This document shows, piece after piece, positions 56,401-59,800 of a DNA stretch of 64,000 nucleotides. Position 1 is the first letter of the stretch. Each line of letters opens with the position of its first letter. The stretch lies in contig CM034605.1 in the NCBI GenBank assembly GCA_020091685.1, forward strand, positions 27,342,281 through 27,406,280. The letters are read 5' to 3'. Source of the stretch: Lutjanus erythropterus. Lineage: Eukaryota > Chordata > Actinopteri > Lutjaniformes > Lutjanidae. The translations under genes and the position numbers were made by a program. Under the pieces are notes generated by a model. That model was not told where the DNA came from, did no database searches, and saw nothing but the letters and a program-made list of their open reading frames with translations.

Positions 56401-57334
56401 ATAATAAACACGTGGTTGAGGTTTGGGAACAATTGTGGTCATGCTTTAAAAAAAAACACCCATACACACAACGTTGACTGTTGGTATGAAACAGGAGACA
56501 AGCTGCAGTCTCACGTGTTGAACTCCAGTGTTTTGATGAGACATCCGTTCACCTCGGCCTCGTCCTTATGCAGTCTTAGTCACTCTATAACAACATCACC
56601 TGACCTCCTGTCATAACAGTACATTGTTAGCTCATGAAAACTTGATGCTGGAGACGAATGGGTTTTTATAGGACGGTTGCAATAAATTATTGTAGTTGTA
56701 CATTGTTTTGTGATTGTGCTTTTTATTAATGTTTGATGAACATTTTACTCATTTTATGCATAAAGTCTTGTTGTTATTTGCCTCTTCTTTATTTTAAGTT
56801 CAGGCTCTACAACACAGCACAGCTGATTAATTCACTTTGAATTTTAATTGCTTAGTTTATTCTTAAGGTTTTATTACGTTACTAATTTGGCTTTTAACTG
56901 TTAGAATTTTCTATTGCTACTTTTTCTACATTTCTTATTTAGCATTTTTCTGTATTTCTTTATTTATTTGACCTTATGTTTATTTTTTATTCAGCTGCAT
57001 TGCAAATGATGTTTCTACCTCAGTGTATTTCTTAATCAAAATAAATGTTGATCAAGAAAAAAGTGCAGCAAGATATACCACTGAGCTACCACTGATATTT
57101 TTTTCCATTACTACATTGATGTTTTTTTTTTAGATTGCCTGCTTTGTTTTAACTTTACAATAAATACAAAAGAGACAAAGACTGAAAAATCAGTCAATCA
57201 GTCAATTTCAACTCTACACCTCACACACACAAACACACACATTAAGTCTTACAGGATGCAAAGCCAGGACTGCTGGTACTGGACCCCGGTGGCGGTGGCT
57301 GTCACCCCCTGGATCGTCTCTGACAGCAGGTGGA
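3123..57334 (-). CDS. slc4a11: slc4a11, SLC4-family membrane transporter (15 exons, 5' end missing)
   Basis: Fifteen minus-strand exons join in one frame into about 684 residues ending in a stop. The order matches vertebrate SLC4A11: cytoplasmic domain ([40 protein letters not shown]), first membrane helix ([10 protein letters not shown]), substrate-site region ([14 protein letters not shown]), glycosylated loop, then [18 protein letters not shown] and PQRKIHYFT near the end. Family knowledge: SLC4A11 is a plasma-membrane H+(OH-)/NH3-linked transporter, first described as a borate transporter; human defects cause corneal endothelial dystrophy. Human disease positions T754, R755, R804, L843 and R869 appear conserved (numbering from memory). 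Other SLC4 members fit worse: the ETRLTSL, GTAYHWD and LDIMDAQHM segments are A11-specific. Human has about 891 residues, so roughly the first 190-200 are missing, beyond 64000. Start codon and promoter are not visible. Confidence 0.96.
3190..5322 (-). other. slc4a11: slc4a11 intron between exons n and o
   Basis: AT-rich, no gene. Holds a dispersed repeat resembling the teleost TACTT/AAGTA-rich family at about 3610-3735 and an A-run near 4379-4390. Nothing else recognised. Confidence 0.7.
3610..3735 (+). repeat. AAGTACATTTACT-type dispersed repeat
   Basis: The run GATGGAAAGTAAGTACATTT, then CACTTTACTTTTTTGTG and ATCCACTACATTTTGGAAG, resembles a very common fish dispersed repeat. Related sequence recurs at about 39830-40330 and 46540-46640 in this window. 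Confidence 0.5.
5323..5492 (-). CDS. slc4a11: slc4a11 exon n ([18 protein letters not shown])
   Basis: 170 nt encoding [20 protein letters not shown] then [20 protein letters not shown] and [16 protein letters not shown] plus a split Arg codon. It holds the equivalents of human L843 and R869. Human G834 corresponds to Phe here. Acceptor CTCCTGCAG, donor AG|GTACGA. Confidence 0.97.
8311..8367 (+). repeat. (AG)n microsatellite
   Basis: About 28 AG units with a single GC interruption near the end, directly next to a SINE-like segment. Confidence 0.95.
8368..8445 (-). mobile_element. degenerate tRNA-derived SINE fragment
   Basis: On the minus strand it begins GGGGCGACCCTGTGC, has a GGTTTGAAGCC stretch like a decayed Pol III B box (GGTTCGAATCC), and ends CTTTGCTGCATGTTATCC followed by (CT)n. 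This matches my memory of a common fish tRNA-derived SINE with a CT-rich tail. The A-box half is missing or unrecognisable. Confidence 0.5.
9308..9341 (+). repeat. (CA)n microsatellite, imperfect
   Basis: CA repeat with CG interruptions, in the intron just downstream of exon m on the coding strand (TG-rich in the transcript). Confidence 0.85.
9393..9588 (-). CDS. slc4a11: slc4a11 exon m ([27 protein letters not shown])
   Basis: 196 nt encoding [20 protein letters not shown] and [20 protein letters not shown] to MALLLKEQ. It contains the equivalents of human T754, R755, P773 and R804. Acceptor CTCCTCCTCAG is preceded directly by (TG)19; donor CAG|GTGAGA is followed by further TG-rich sequence. 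Skipping this exon would shift the frame (196 is not divisible by 3). Confidence 0.97.
9601..9638 (+). repeat. (CA)19 microsatellite abutting a splice acceptor
   Basis: Nineteen CA units. In the transcript this is (UG)19 followed by UCUCCUCCUCAG and exon m, so the repeat occupies the position of the polypyrimidine tract and branch region. Confidence 0.97.
10300..10765 (+). mobile_element. decayed non-LTR retrotransposon 3' end
   Basis: A reading frame around 10310-10355 gives [13 protein letters not shown], like the C-terminal KTHLFxxAF stretch of L2/CR1-type ORF2 proteins. GGAGCACTTTAATGTGAGG follows near 10441, like the TGTAAAGCACTTTG motif in their 3' UTRs. The end CTCATTTCGTTGTGC ... ATAATAAATGACC near 10706-10750 resembles a LINE tail. 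Possibly two separate fragments. Confidence 0.45.
10814..11045 (+). mobile_element. MITE-like repeat, GGGTTGGGTATC family
   Basis: Starts TTAGGGTTGGGTATCAGTAC and contains several GTATC and GTACC blocks. The same start is found in reverse orientation near 28140-28245. The family resembles a common teleost hAT-type MITE. Borders are approximate. Confidence 0.5.
11258..11615 (-). mobile_element. MITE-like repeat, TTAAAGGGA..GTTCACCCC family
   Basis: On the minus strand the core reads GTTAAAGGGACAGTTCACCC with the T-rich, gene-poor body typical of an abundant teleost MITE. A related TTTAAAGGGATAGTTTGGG occurs at the right edge. Ends are not exact. Confidence 0.5.
12035..12208 (-). CDS. slc4a11: slc4a11 exon l ([20 protein letters not shown])
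   Basis: 174 nt from [20 protein letters not shown] through [20 protein letters not shown] to GGHLYE. Human has [20 protein letters not shown] and [20 protein letters not shown]. Acceptor CTCCTCAG, donor AC|GTGAGT; the split Thr codon is completed in the next exon. Confidence 0.97.
13336..13760 (+). mobile_element. hAT-type MITE-like repeat, GGGYTGCAACTAAYGATT family
   Basis: Starts TAGGGTTGCAACTAATGATT, continues with ATCGATTAATC blocks and GATGACGTCCTCAAATGTCT. This is a very common teleost repeat. Diverged relatives lie at about 21328-21642, 24310-24625, 38820-39030 and, reversed, 55423-56010. Confidence 0.6.
14676..15115 (+). mobile_element. candidate solo LTR (Gypsy-like)
   Basis: About 440 bp bounded by TGTCACAG and CCTGACA, so it has the TG...CA ends of an LTR. 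It contains a GTATTTAGCC promoter-like block, a T-rich middle, an ATTATTGAACAAC stretch near the end and GGGTCCATATTG, matching my memory of fish Gypsy LTRs. Flanking pentamers (TCTTG and TCTCA) match only 3 of 5, so the target duplication is eroded or absent. No internal retroelement genes are present. Confidence 0.45.
16770..16935 (-). CDS. slc4a11: slc4a11 exon k (helices around [14 protein letters not shown])
   Basis: 166 nt encoding [40 protein letters not shown] and [14 protein letters not shown] plus a split Arg codon. The IDQN.V..L.NAPENR block matches human IEQNLVAALVNAPENR. Acceptor TTTGAACAG, donor AG|GTAGAG. Confidence 0.96.
17140..17830 (+). repeat. degenerate short-period tandem repeat, GAATAAAGTCRAAATRTTGA unit
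   Basis: Many imperfect copies of AATAAAGTCAAA and TTGAGAATAAAGTTGAAAT, roughly 20-22 bp apart, in both orientations (for example CGACTTTATTCTCAACATTT near 17373). Similar patches recur at 18165-18310 and 21770-21930. Confidence 0.75.
18165..18310 (+). repeat. second patch of the GAATAAAGTC repeat
   Basis: GAGAATAAAATCAAACTGAC, GAGAAAAAATAAATCAGA and TTGAGAATAAAGAGTTG repeat the wording of the 17.1-17.8 kb patch in the same order. Confidence 0.65.
19560..19691 (+). mobile_element. LINE 3'-tail-like sequence preceding the tetranucleotide array
   Basis: Ends GAAGAGTTGCACAATGAAAATG directly before (TCTA)n. A TGCAATGACAATAAA stretch followed by TCTA units is the usual end of several fish non-LTR elements, so the array probably grew from the element's tail. 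No coding remains are visible. Confidence 0.4.
19692..19876 (+). repeat. (CTAT)n/(CTGT)n compound microsatellite (GATA/GACA type)
   Basis: About ten CTAT units followed by about 35 CTGT-type units with CTGTGT interruptions, 185 bp in all. On the minus strand this is GACA/GATA repeat. Likely highly polymorphic. Confidence 0.97.
21328..21642 (+). mobile_element. MITE-like repeat with imperfect inverted ends
   Basis: Left end CAGGGATGCGACTACTGAT and right end CTAATCCTTGCAGCTCTA are imperfect inverted copies. The interior has TTAACTGATTAATCATTTTGTC like the other copies of this family. No convincing 8-bp target duplication. Confidence 0.55.
21770..21930 (+). repeat. third patch of the GAATAAAGTC repeat with a perfect 15-bp hairpin
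   Basis: GAATAAAGTCGAAAT at 21873-21887 and its exact reverse complement at 21911-21925 enclose a 23-base loop. The rest follows the same repeat vocabulary as the 17.1-17.8 kb patch. Confidence 0.75.
22100..22206 (-). CDS. slc4a11: slc4a11 exon j ([20 protein letters not shown])
   Basis: 107 nt encoding a split Ser codon, [20 protein letters not shown], then [26 protein letters not shown] is shared with human. Acceptor CTCTTTCAG, donor C|GTTAGT, a weaker GT donor than its neighbours. The intron before it is the only short one in the gene (406 bp). Confidence 0.94.
22207..22612 (-). other. slc4a11: short slc4a11 intron between exons i and j
   Basis: 406 bp, the only intron under 1.6 kb in the part seen. 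No repeat or gene recognised in it. Confidence 0.7.
22613..22841 (-). CDS. slc4a11: slc4a11 exon i (glycosylated extracellular loop and next helix)
   Basis: 229 nt. It begins with a split Ile codon then [20 protein letters not shown], and ends with [20 protein letters not shown] plus a split Ser codon. The loop has two N-glycosylation sequons (NSS and NRS), as the human loop also has two, although loop sequence and length differ. A nearer AG (CTTTCACAG) would break the frame; the TTTTCAG acceptor restores human-like IF..YY. Confidence 0.93.
23118..23705. mobile_element. non-autonomous hAT (Charlie-like) insertion with perfect 8-bp target duplication
   Basis: GTCTAGAC stands at 23110-23117 and again at 23706-23713, framing a 588-bp body. 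The left end CAGGGGTCTTCAA and the right end, read inverted (CCTTGGTCATCAA), share 9 of 13 bases. An 8-bp duplication fitting NTCTAGAN is the known target preference of Charlie-type hAT elements. There is no transposase frame. Confidence 0.8.
23815..23965 (+). repeat. GCTAACATG/GCTAGCATGCTAA dispersed repeat
   Basis: Dense GCTAAC, TTAGCATG, CTAGCATGCTAATG blocks, then GCATGGCTGTCAACTAAAG, as in an abundant teleost repeat. A stretch of the same family's downstream part appears at 48170-48330. Confidence 0.5.
24310..24625 (+). mobile_element. MITE-like repeat, CAACTAATGATT family (diverged copy)
   Basis: TGATTATCTCCATTATTGATT at the left, AAAGCCCAAAGTGACGTCTT inside, and AATTGGCAACTAATTTC at the right. 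The interior matches the 13336-13760 copy and, in reverse, 55423-55680. Confidence 0.55.
26640..26990 (-). mobile_element. MITE-like repeat, CAACCTGGACCC family
   Basis: On the minus strand it starts AAAAGGTAACGTCGATATTT and CAACCTGGACCCTATTTCCC. Related copies lie at 52978-53165 (same wording, plus strand), 54060-54760, 59600-59800 and 61850-62165. Confidence 0.6.
27558..27631 (-). CDS. slc4a11: slc4a11 exon h ([20 protein letters not shown])
   Basis: 74 nt: one base completing Arg, 24 codons, and one base left over. Human SLC4A11 has [20 protein letters not shown] at this point. Acceptor TTTTTCCAG, donor A|GTAAGT. The lower border was set from codon positions and could be off by one base. 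Confidence 0.95.
28140..28245 (-). mobile_element. MITE-like repeat, GGGTTGGGTATC family
   Basis: On the minus strand it starts TCTAGGGTTGGGTATCATTT, the same opening as the copy at 10814, followed by CCAATACCAGTGCTAAAATG. Confidence 0.5.
28312..28628 (+). repeat. local direct duplication of about 80 bp
   Basis: 28312-28395 and 28552-28628 share ACACAGAACTAGA, GACCTGNAGGCAGATA and CTGGTCAC blocks in the same order, with several differences. The two copies start about 240 bp apart. Confidence 0.6.
29253..29385 (-). CDS. slc4a11: slc4a11 exon g ([13 protein letters not shown], next helices)
   Basis: 133 nt, opening with a split Val codon then [20 protein letters not shown], and ending VSLLMKLFK with a split Arg codon. 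It matches human VIRVICDDYDLDFNSFYAW. Acceptor CTTCCAG, donor AG|GTATTT. Confidence 0.96.
29386..31004 (-). other. slc4a11: slc4a11 intron between exons f and g
   Basis: No gene. Only a CA microsatellite (30135-30183) is recognised. Confidence 0.65.
30135..30183 (+). repeat. (CA)n microsatellite
   Basis: About 24 CA units with two CG interruptions near the right end. Confidence 0.95.
31005..31118 (-). CDS. slc4a11: slc4a11 exon f (TM2-TM3, substrate-site region)
   Basis: 114 nt encoding [20 protein letters not shown] then [18 protein letters not shown]. The GQSIGG and PLVI.LTTAPLA motifs are SLC4 family hallmarks; in solved family structures this stretch lines the central substrate site. 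Acceptor CTGTCCAG, donor G|GTAGGC. Confidence 0.96.
31333..32206 (+). mobile_element. AGAACC element copy 1 (inverted ends, ~56-bp internal tandem repeats), forward
   Basis: Ends ACACTTAGAAATAAGG and CCTTGTTTCTAAGCGTGT are inverted copies. The interior is an array of units like CTAGAACCCACC...GTTCTATCAAGAA...TTTTATATTCCAAGG, spaced 56-57 bp (unit starts near 31738, 31795 and 31851). Each unit is itself partly palindromic (AGAACC...GGTTCT). No reading frame of note, so it is non-autonomous. The terminal CACT suggests a CACTA/EnSpm relation, but no 3-bp target duplication is visible. Confidence 0.7.
32515..32755 (+). repeat. dispersed repeat, LINE 3'-tail-like
   Basis: TCTTAAGGTTTTATTATTTTACTAATTTG and TGTAAATGATGTCTCTACCTC, then an AAAATAAAGG end (parts quoted separately). 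The same order of blocks occurs at 56820-57058 in the same orientation. Confidence 0.5.
33050..33290 (+). mobile_element. L2/CR1-type LINE ORF2 C-terminal fragment
   Basis: A frame gives [19 protein letters not shown] and [10 protein letters not shown], the usual GDxAFxVxAPxLWNxLP...LKTxLF end of L2-like reverse-transcriptase proteins. It is followed by CTGTAAAGCATTTTGTGC, like the TGTAAAGCACTTTGTG 3'-UTR motif. Antisense to slc4a11, 5'-truncated and broken. Confidence 0.65.
35171..35296 (-). CDS. slc4a11: slc4a11 exon e (first membrane helix)
   Basis: 126 nt encoding [20 protein letters not shown] and then [20 protein letters not shown]. The hydrophobic run followed by IAFGSLNDE is the first transmembrane segment of SLC4 proteins. 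Acceptor CCCTCAG, donor G|GTATGA. The last base joins AT of the next exon to make Asp. Confidence 0.96.
36236..36640 (+). repeat. probable dispersed repeat bounded by ATGTCACCTT and ATGTCAGGTTA
   Basis: Contains ACCAGAGGTGGTACGAGCCA and CAATCACCTGCCAGGGGTTT, wording I associate with a repeated fish element, but I cannot name it. Borders and identity are guesses. Confidence 0.3.
37150..37525. mobile_element. long fold-back (palindromic) element
   Basis: Left arm about 37157-37327 and right arm about 37352-37517 are reverse complements over some 165-170 bp with scattered mismatches: TTTTTCAATGGGAAAC pairs with GTTTCCCATTGGAAAA, AACCAGACTCTTTGGCAAAA with TTTTGCCAATGGAGTCTGGTT, and TTATTGTGCGACTTTGGTG with CACCAAAGTCACACAATAA. 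The loop is about 25 bases. It looks like a MITE or snap-back element. Confidence 0.8.
38075..38159 (-). CDS. slc4a11: slc4a11 exon d (link to membrane domain)
   Basis: 85 nt, 28 codons plus one base: [20 protein letters not shown] then FYPSDFTD. It aligns with human [20 protein letters not shown] just before the membrane domain. Acceptor TGTCCACAG, donor G|GTAGGC. Confidence 0.94.
38235..38248 (-). promoter_or_regulatory. isolated CTCF-like motif
   Basis: Minus strand CCTGTAGGTGGCGC fits CCASYAGRKGGCRS at 13 of 14 positions. Opposite strand to the cluster at 40.77-41.52 kb. Confidence 0.3.
38585..38765 (+). mobile_element. retroelement 3'-tail fragment, GTTTTTCCT...GCCCTGAGATAACT family
   Basis: Blocks GTCTGTTAAAAGGAAGTTTT, GTGCTTGCTCTTGGTGGGAA, AAAGAGTACGATCTGGACCT and AAGTGCCCTGAGATAACTCT occur in the order of an extremely common teleost non-LTR 3' UTR, ending in an AAATTG-like tail. 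The clade is not certain to me. Confidence 0.65.
39830..40330 (-). repeat. AAGTA/TACTT-rich dispersed repeat
   Basis: AGATAAAAGTAGAAATACTAC, GGTCAAGTAAAAGTAGAAGT and, at the right end, AAGTACAGTACTTGGATAC and CATTTACTTAGTTACTTTC. Same family as 3610-3735, opposite orientation. Confidence 0.55.
40747..40900 (+). repeat. copy A of a 150-bp duplicated segment with CTCF-like motifs
   Basis: Shares CCTGCAGTTGTAAC, CTGCCTGCAGGTGGCAC, GTAGGTGGCAGCATCAAC and GTTGGTATTT with copy B at 41378-41533. Lacks the third motif found in copy B. Copy starts are 631 bp apart. Confidence 0.85.
40769..41520 (+). promoter_or_regulatory. cluster of five same-strand CTCF-like motifs
   Basis: CCTGCAGGTGGCAC (40769, 41400), CCTGTAGGTGGCAG (40818, 41437) and CCTGTAGGCGGCAC (41507). 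Against the vertebrate CTCF core CCASYAGRKGGCRS the first four match 13 of 14 positions and the last 12. All have the same orientation, antisense to slc4a11. Binding is inferred only from the motif; the same words could simply belong to a repeat. Confidence 0.4.
41378..41533 (+). repeat. copy B of the duplicated segment with CTCF-like motifs
   Basis: Same block order as copy A with point differences, plus CCTGTAGGCGGCAC before the shared ATGTTGGTATTT end. Confidence 0.85.
42581..42632 (+). repeat. (TG)n microsatellite
   Basis: About 26 TG units with one CG interruption. Confidence 0.95.
42799..43525 (-). mobile_element. AGAACC element copy 2, reverse orientation
   Basis: Starts ACACTCTTAGAAACAAGGGT and ends CTAAGAGCGC. 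Interior units such as TCAGTAGAACCCCCTGG, GTTCTAGATAAAACC and CTTGGAATTTAAAAAGG are the reverse complement of those in copies 1 and 3. Confidence 0.7.
43867..43898 (+). repeat. (GT)n microsatellite, imperfect
   Basis: GT run with one TATG interruption. Confidence 0.9.
44392..45224 (+). mobile_element. AGAACC element copy 3, forward orientation, next to exon c
   Basis: Starts ACACTCTTAGAAACAAAGG and ends CTCAGAGTGT (perfect inverse of ACACTCTGAG). Interior repeats CTAGAACCCACC...TTTTATATTCCAAG. Its right end is 58 nt past the splice donor of exon c. It faces copy 2 across 866 bp. Confidence 0.7.
45283..45492 (-). CDS. slc4a11: slc4a11 exon c (end of cytoplasmic domain; phase 0-0, 210 nt)
   Basis: Exactly 70 codons, starting [20 protein letters not shown] and ending in a variable linker ([20 protein letters not shown]). 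Acceptor TTCCACAG, donor AAG|GTGGGC. Both borders are phase 0, so skipping it would keep the frame. A repeat element with inverted ends stops only about 58 nt beyond the donor (45224), and an oppositely oriented relative lies upstream at 49331-50254. Confidence 0.96.
48170..48330 (+). repeat. dispersed repeat with TTTCATGGCAGTCCATCC
   Basis: GTCTGGACAAAATTTCATGG, CAGTCCATCCGATAACTGTT and CAGACATTTCACC follow the order of an abundant teleost repeat whose upstream GCTAACATG part is seen at 23815-23965. Confidence 0.55.
49331..50254 (-). mobile_element. AGAACC element copy 4, reverse orientation
   Basis: Starts ACACTCTGAGAAATAAGGGT and ends CTCAGAGTGT, a perfect 10-bp inverted pair. The interior is the reverse complement of the copy 1/3 array (GGGTTCTAGATAAAACC, GGAATATAAAAGGGTTC). 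Longest of the four at 924 bp. With copy 3 it brackets exon c. Confidence 0.72.
50375..50436 (+). repeat. (TG)31 microsatellite
   Basis: Uninterrupted TG run of about 62 bp, the longest pure dinucleotide tract in the window. Confidence 0.97.
51613..52070 (+). mobile_element. MITE-like repeat, TAGAGCCTGACC...CGATATA family
   Basis: Starts TTAGAGCCTGACCAATAAGG and AAAACCGACTAACA, and ends ACGCCGATATATTTGTAATC then GGCCCACATCAGGCCTC. It resembles a common teleost hAT-type MITE built on TATCGGCC words. Borders are approximate. Confidence 0.5.
52978..53165 (+). mobile_element. MITE-like repeat, CAACCTGGACCC family
   Basis: AAAGGGTAACTTTGGTGTTT, TCCAACCTGGACCCTACTTC, then CAGTACTGAGTGAAACCGCT. 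It mirrors the minus-strand copy at 26640-26990. Confidence 0.6.
54060..54760 (-). mobile_element. MITE-like repeat, CAACCTGGACCC family, with a large internal hairpin
   Basis: Right part repeats TCTGTCTCTGGTGGGATCC, AATCTGAGCCTGTCAGTGGC and GTCCCCATTAG as at 26640-26990 and 61850-62165. Left part has inverted arms of about 72 bp: 54108-54179 (TTGGCTCGTCTTT...AATTTGCTGAG) and 54269-54342 (CTCAGCAAATT...AAGACGAGCCAA), loop about 90 bases. Confidence 0.6.
54108..54342. repeat. imperfect inverted repeat, ~72-bp arms
   Basis: TTGGCTCGTCTTT pairs with AAGACGAGCCAA and AATTTGCTGAG with CTCAGCAAATT; the middles (AGTTCCAACTATCACCG against CAGTGATTGTTGGAAC) also pair. Arms sit in a MITE-like copy. 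Confidence 0.75.
55025..55148 (-). CDS. slc4a11: slc4a11 exon b (cytoplasmic domain)
   Basis: 124 nt, one split base then 41 codons, from [20 protein letters not shown] to [11 protein letters not shown]. Acceptor CGCTCCAG, donor ATG|GTAACT, ending in phase 0. The [15 protein letters not shown] and LAP blocks are nearly identical to human SLC4A11, in the cytoplasmic N-terminal domain. Confidence 0.95.
55423..56010 (-). mobile_element. MITE-like repeat, GCAACTAATGATT family (reverse copy)
   Basis: GAGCTGCAACAGTTACTCAA at the left edge, GGTTCCAGCTTCTTAACTGT and GGAAGACGTCACCTTGGG inside, the reverse complement of the interior at 24420-24560. ATTGTTAGCTGCAGGCC closes it. The T-rich middle (55750-55930) may be a nested insertion. 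Confidence 0.55.
56290..56450 (+). repeat. GGTTTGGGTTAAAAT-type dispersed repeat
   Basis: GTGGTTGAGGTCTGGTTAG, CATCGTGGTTTGGGTTAAAA, CCTTTGTCATCGTGGTTAC and AACACGTGGTTGAGGTTTGG: an internally repetitive sequence I recall as frequent in teleost genomes. Confidence 0.5.
56820..57058 (+). repeat. second copy of the LINE-tail-like repeat
   Basis: TTAATTGCTTAGTTTATTCT, TAAGGTTTTATTACGTTACT and GCAAATGATGTTTCTACCTC line up with 32515-32755. Confidence 0.5.
57253..57334 (-). CDS. slc4a11: slc4a11 exon a (first visible; cytoplasmic domain)
   Basis: 82 nt, reading [20 protein letters not shown] then QSWLCI, with a split codon at each end. It aligns with the human segment [17 protein letters not shown]. 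Acceptor CCCCCACAG, donor CT|GTAAGA. The 5' split codon shows that at least one more coding exon lies upstream; I did not find it up to 64000. A (TG)n tract ends about 70 nt before the acceptor. Confidence 0.93.
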
Positions 57335-57402
57335 CTGTGGGGGAGAAGGTCAGAGGTCAAACACAAGTTAACTGAGATCAACCTCAAGTCCAGTTTGATC
57401 CT

Positions 57403-57421
57403 CACACGCACACGCACACGC

Positions 57422-57480
<59 letters not shown>
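57403..57480 (+). repeat. (CA)n microsatellite upstream of exon a
   Basis: CA run with CG interruptions to about 57427, then pure CA to 57480. In the transcript it is UG-rich, ending about 69 nt before the exon a acceptor. Confidence 0.95.
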
Positions 57481-57484
<4 letters not shown>

Positions 57485-58362
57485 GTAGAACTTCTTCTTT
57501 TCTGTGTGGGCCCAGGGAGCTGACTCTAACGATCCTAAAATGTATATTACATGTCCACTACCAGATTTAAAAGAGCCTTAAATGCCTAAATCTAAATTAT
57601 TTATGTATTTAAAAATAAAACCTGGCTCTGATTTTTATTATCTGGCCTAATGGTGTCAGCCAAATTCCTAAAATGTTCAATAAAAATCTGGAGCCATATC
57701 TGCTGTGCCAAGGCTCTCAATATGATGTCTACATCAGAAGTATCTAACAAGCTCGCCTTCTGCTTTGGACGCTGATGCCAGTCTGCACTGTGTGCAAACA
57801 CACCACGACACGCTAATAACGATGTCCATCCAACCTCAGACAACACCAACGCTCATGTTCGCAGATTAAAAAAAAAAAAAAAACACATTTCATTATGTTG
57901 CCATGTTTACACGGTACAAATCATTAAAAATGGGCAACTGGGGGCACCACTGGAACCAGCTCGCTGCTTCCTAATAAGAGGAATCTCCCTTCCGACTTCT
58001 CATGCTGAGAGTGATGAATAATAGTGTTTTGGGGGATATTCTTCCAGCAGCCCCGACTATCCCAAACCCCTCAATAAGATTCAGCGTGCTTTGGCGTGCA
58101 ACATCCTCTTCAACTCATCAGCACTGAGCAAATTACAGGGTGGAAATGTTTTGTATCGTAAGCAGCAGGGACGATCATTTCCATATCATCCTGATTTTCC
58201 CTGCCAGTGGTTTCTCCCTTTTTCTTTCAGTCTGTCTTTGTCTTTCTCTCCATCACTCTCCCTTTCTCTCTCTCTGCCATGCCGTCTCATCAATAAAGTA
58301 TCCTCCATTCATGCCAGAAAATGATGGGCGTCACCATGACAACAGTATCACAGTGCTCAAGG

Positions 58363-58799
58363 AGTGAGGGAGAGAGTCAGGAAGGGGGGGGGGGCAGACA
58401 AGAGACAGAGAAATAAGAGAGAGCATGTAGATGAAGAGTAAGAGGGGAAGAACGGATGAAAAGGAGCCTGTAGAGGAAGAGAATGACGAGGAGGAAAAAG
58501 AGGATGGCATGCGGGGTGGAAGAGGGAGACACGAAGACAGAAAAAATAAAAGAAAGGAGAGAGGGCAAGGAGGAGGAGACATGCAGAGAAAGAGAATCAA
58601 ACTCAGAGAGGGGAAAATGCAAGCAAGAGAAACAGGGGCAAAGAAGGACCAAGGGAATGAAAGAAAAAAAAATCACACAAAAACAACAGAACGTGACAAA
58701 CAAGACGGAAAATGAGAGTGAGACAAGATGAAAAGAAGAGTGGGGAGACAGAGGGAGGGAGGAAGGGACAGAGGAGTGAAGGAGGTGGACTGGGATTCA
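58363..58799 (+). repeat. long purine-rich (GA) tract
   Basis: About 435 bp dominated by GA, GGA and AAGA words, including a run of 11 G near 58386-58396. In the slc4a11 transcript it is a CU-rich stretch. The frames it opens on both strands are low-complexity by-products. Confidence 0.9.
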
Positions 58800-58865
58800 A
58801 TTCAATTAATAGCAGTAAGCCTGACAGCCATGTAATAATCAAAAACCATCCAATTTCTCATTGAC

Positions 58866-59030
58866 GTCAGGGAGGAGAAGAGGGGAGAGACAGAACGAGA
58901 GATGCAAACAGAACAAAAGAAAGATTAAAAGATAAAGAGAGGAGGGAAAGACGAGGGAAAAGGAGGAGACAGAGGTTACAGGAGAGCAAAGTAAAGACAC
59001 AGCGAGAGAGAGGTAGACAACGTGTGTAGA
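58866..59030 (+). repeat. second purine-rich tract
   Basis: Continuation of the GA/GGA-rich composition after a gap of about 65 bp. Confidence 0.85.
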
Positions 59031-59599
59031 GGGGGGTATCCGTGGTCTTTCATACCAACAGACTGGGTGGCCGACGTGAGACCAAGTGAGAGAAGATAAT
59101 GGCTAACACTGCTAGCCGCAAGCCTTCGTATTACAATCACTTCGATGTTTCTTTTACTGACAAATGCCTTTTCTAAGTGAGAACGATTATTTCAGTGGTG
59201 AGAGTAGTTCAACAGCCAGAGCAAGGCATGAAAACTGACTCAGTGTTTAGGGTTAAATGTCACTAATACTAAAAGTGGGAAGCTTCTCCCAACAGCATGA
59301 TATTAGCTTCTAATCAAGCACTTAGTCATAAACTCACTGTCCTTGCACTCACTATAGCCATGCAGCACCCGCTGTCTCTGCTTCATTATTATTTTGGTGC
59401 ATTTTGGTGCATTTATTTAAATATCCCCTCCAGACATGTTTAAGACAAATAAAAATTCTCTGCTTGGTATAATAATTTGTGTCTGCTATGTTTTGTTTTC
59501 CACAAAGACTTGAATTGCCTTGTTAAAAATTAAAACAGCGTCAACTCCACTAAAACCCAAACTCTATGAATATGCTAATATTATTCATTTCAAAAGTTA

Positions 59600-59800
59600 A
59601 ACCACCGAAGGCAAGATGTTTCCATCATCTTGTGCGCAGGCGGTTTGCATACTGGACCACGATTGGCACGATTTTATGTGCAAGTGACTAATGAGAGCAA
59701 CAATCTGACATTTTTCCAGTATTGAGTGAGACTGCCGCAACCAGCAACCACAAAACAGGCTGCAGCGTAAACCTTAAGACCCCAACACATTATCAGCGGG
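59600..59800 (+). mobile_element. MITE-like repeat, diverged CAACCTGGACCC family copy
   Basis: AAGTGACTAATGAGAGCAAC, TTCCAGTATTGAGTGAGACT and GCAACCAGCAACCACAAAAC: the middle part of the family, as at 53030-53100. Confidence 0.5.

Larger units (their letters stand above)
55149..57252 (-). other. slc4a11: slc4a11 intron between exons a and b
   Basis: No gene. Holds a MITE-like copy (55423-56010), a GGTTTAGG/GGTTTGGGTTAAAAT repeat (56290-56450), the LINE-tail-like repeat (56820-57058) and a short TG run beside the donor of exon a. Confidence 0.65.

Noticed and set aside
57601..57849. 82-residue minus-strand frame (MVLSEVGWTSLL...)
   Set aside because: No similarity to SLC4A11 or any family I recognise, no splice sites that join it, and it ends in AT-rich sequence. 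Possibly a repeat remnant but not supportable.
58431..58731. Plus-strand frames of 82-94 residues rich in K, R, E and G
   Set aside because: They come from the purine-rich tract. Any frame through GA/GGA repeats is open, and no domain or splice context supports a protein.
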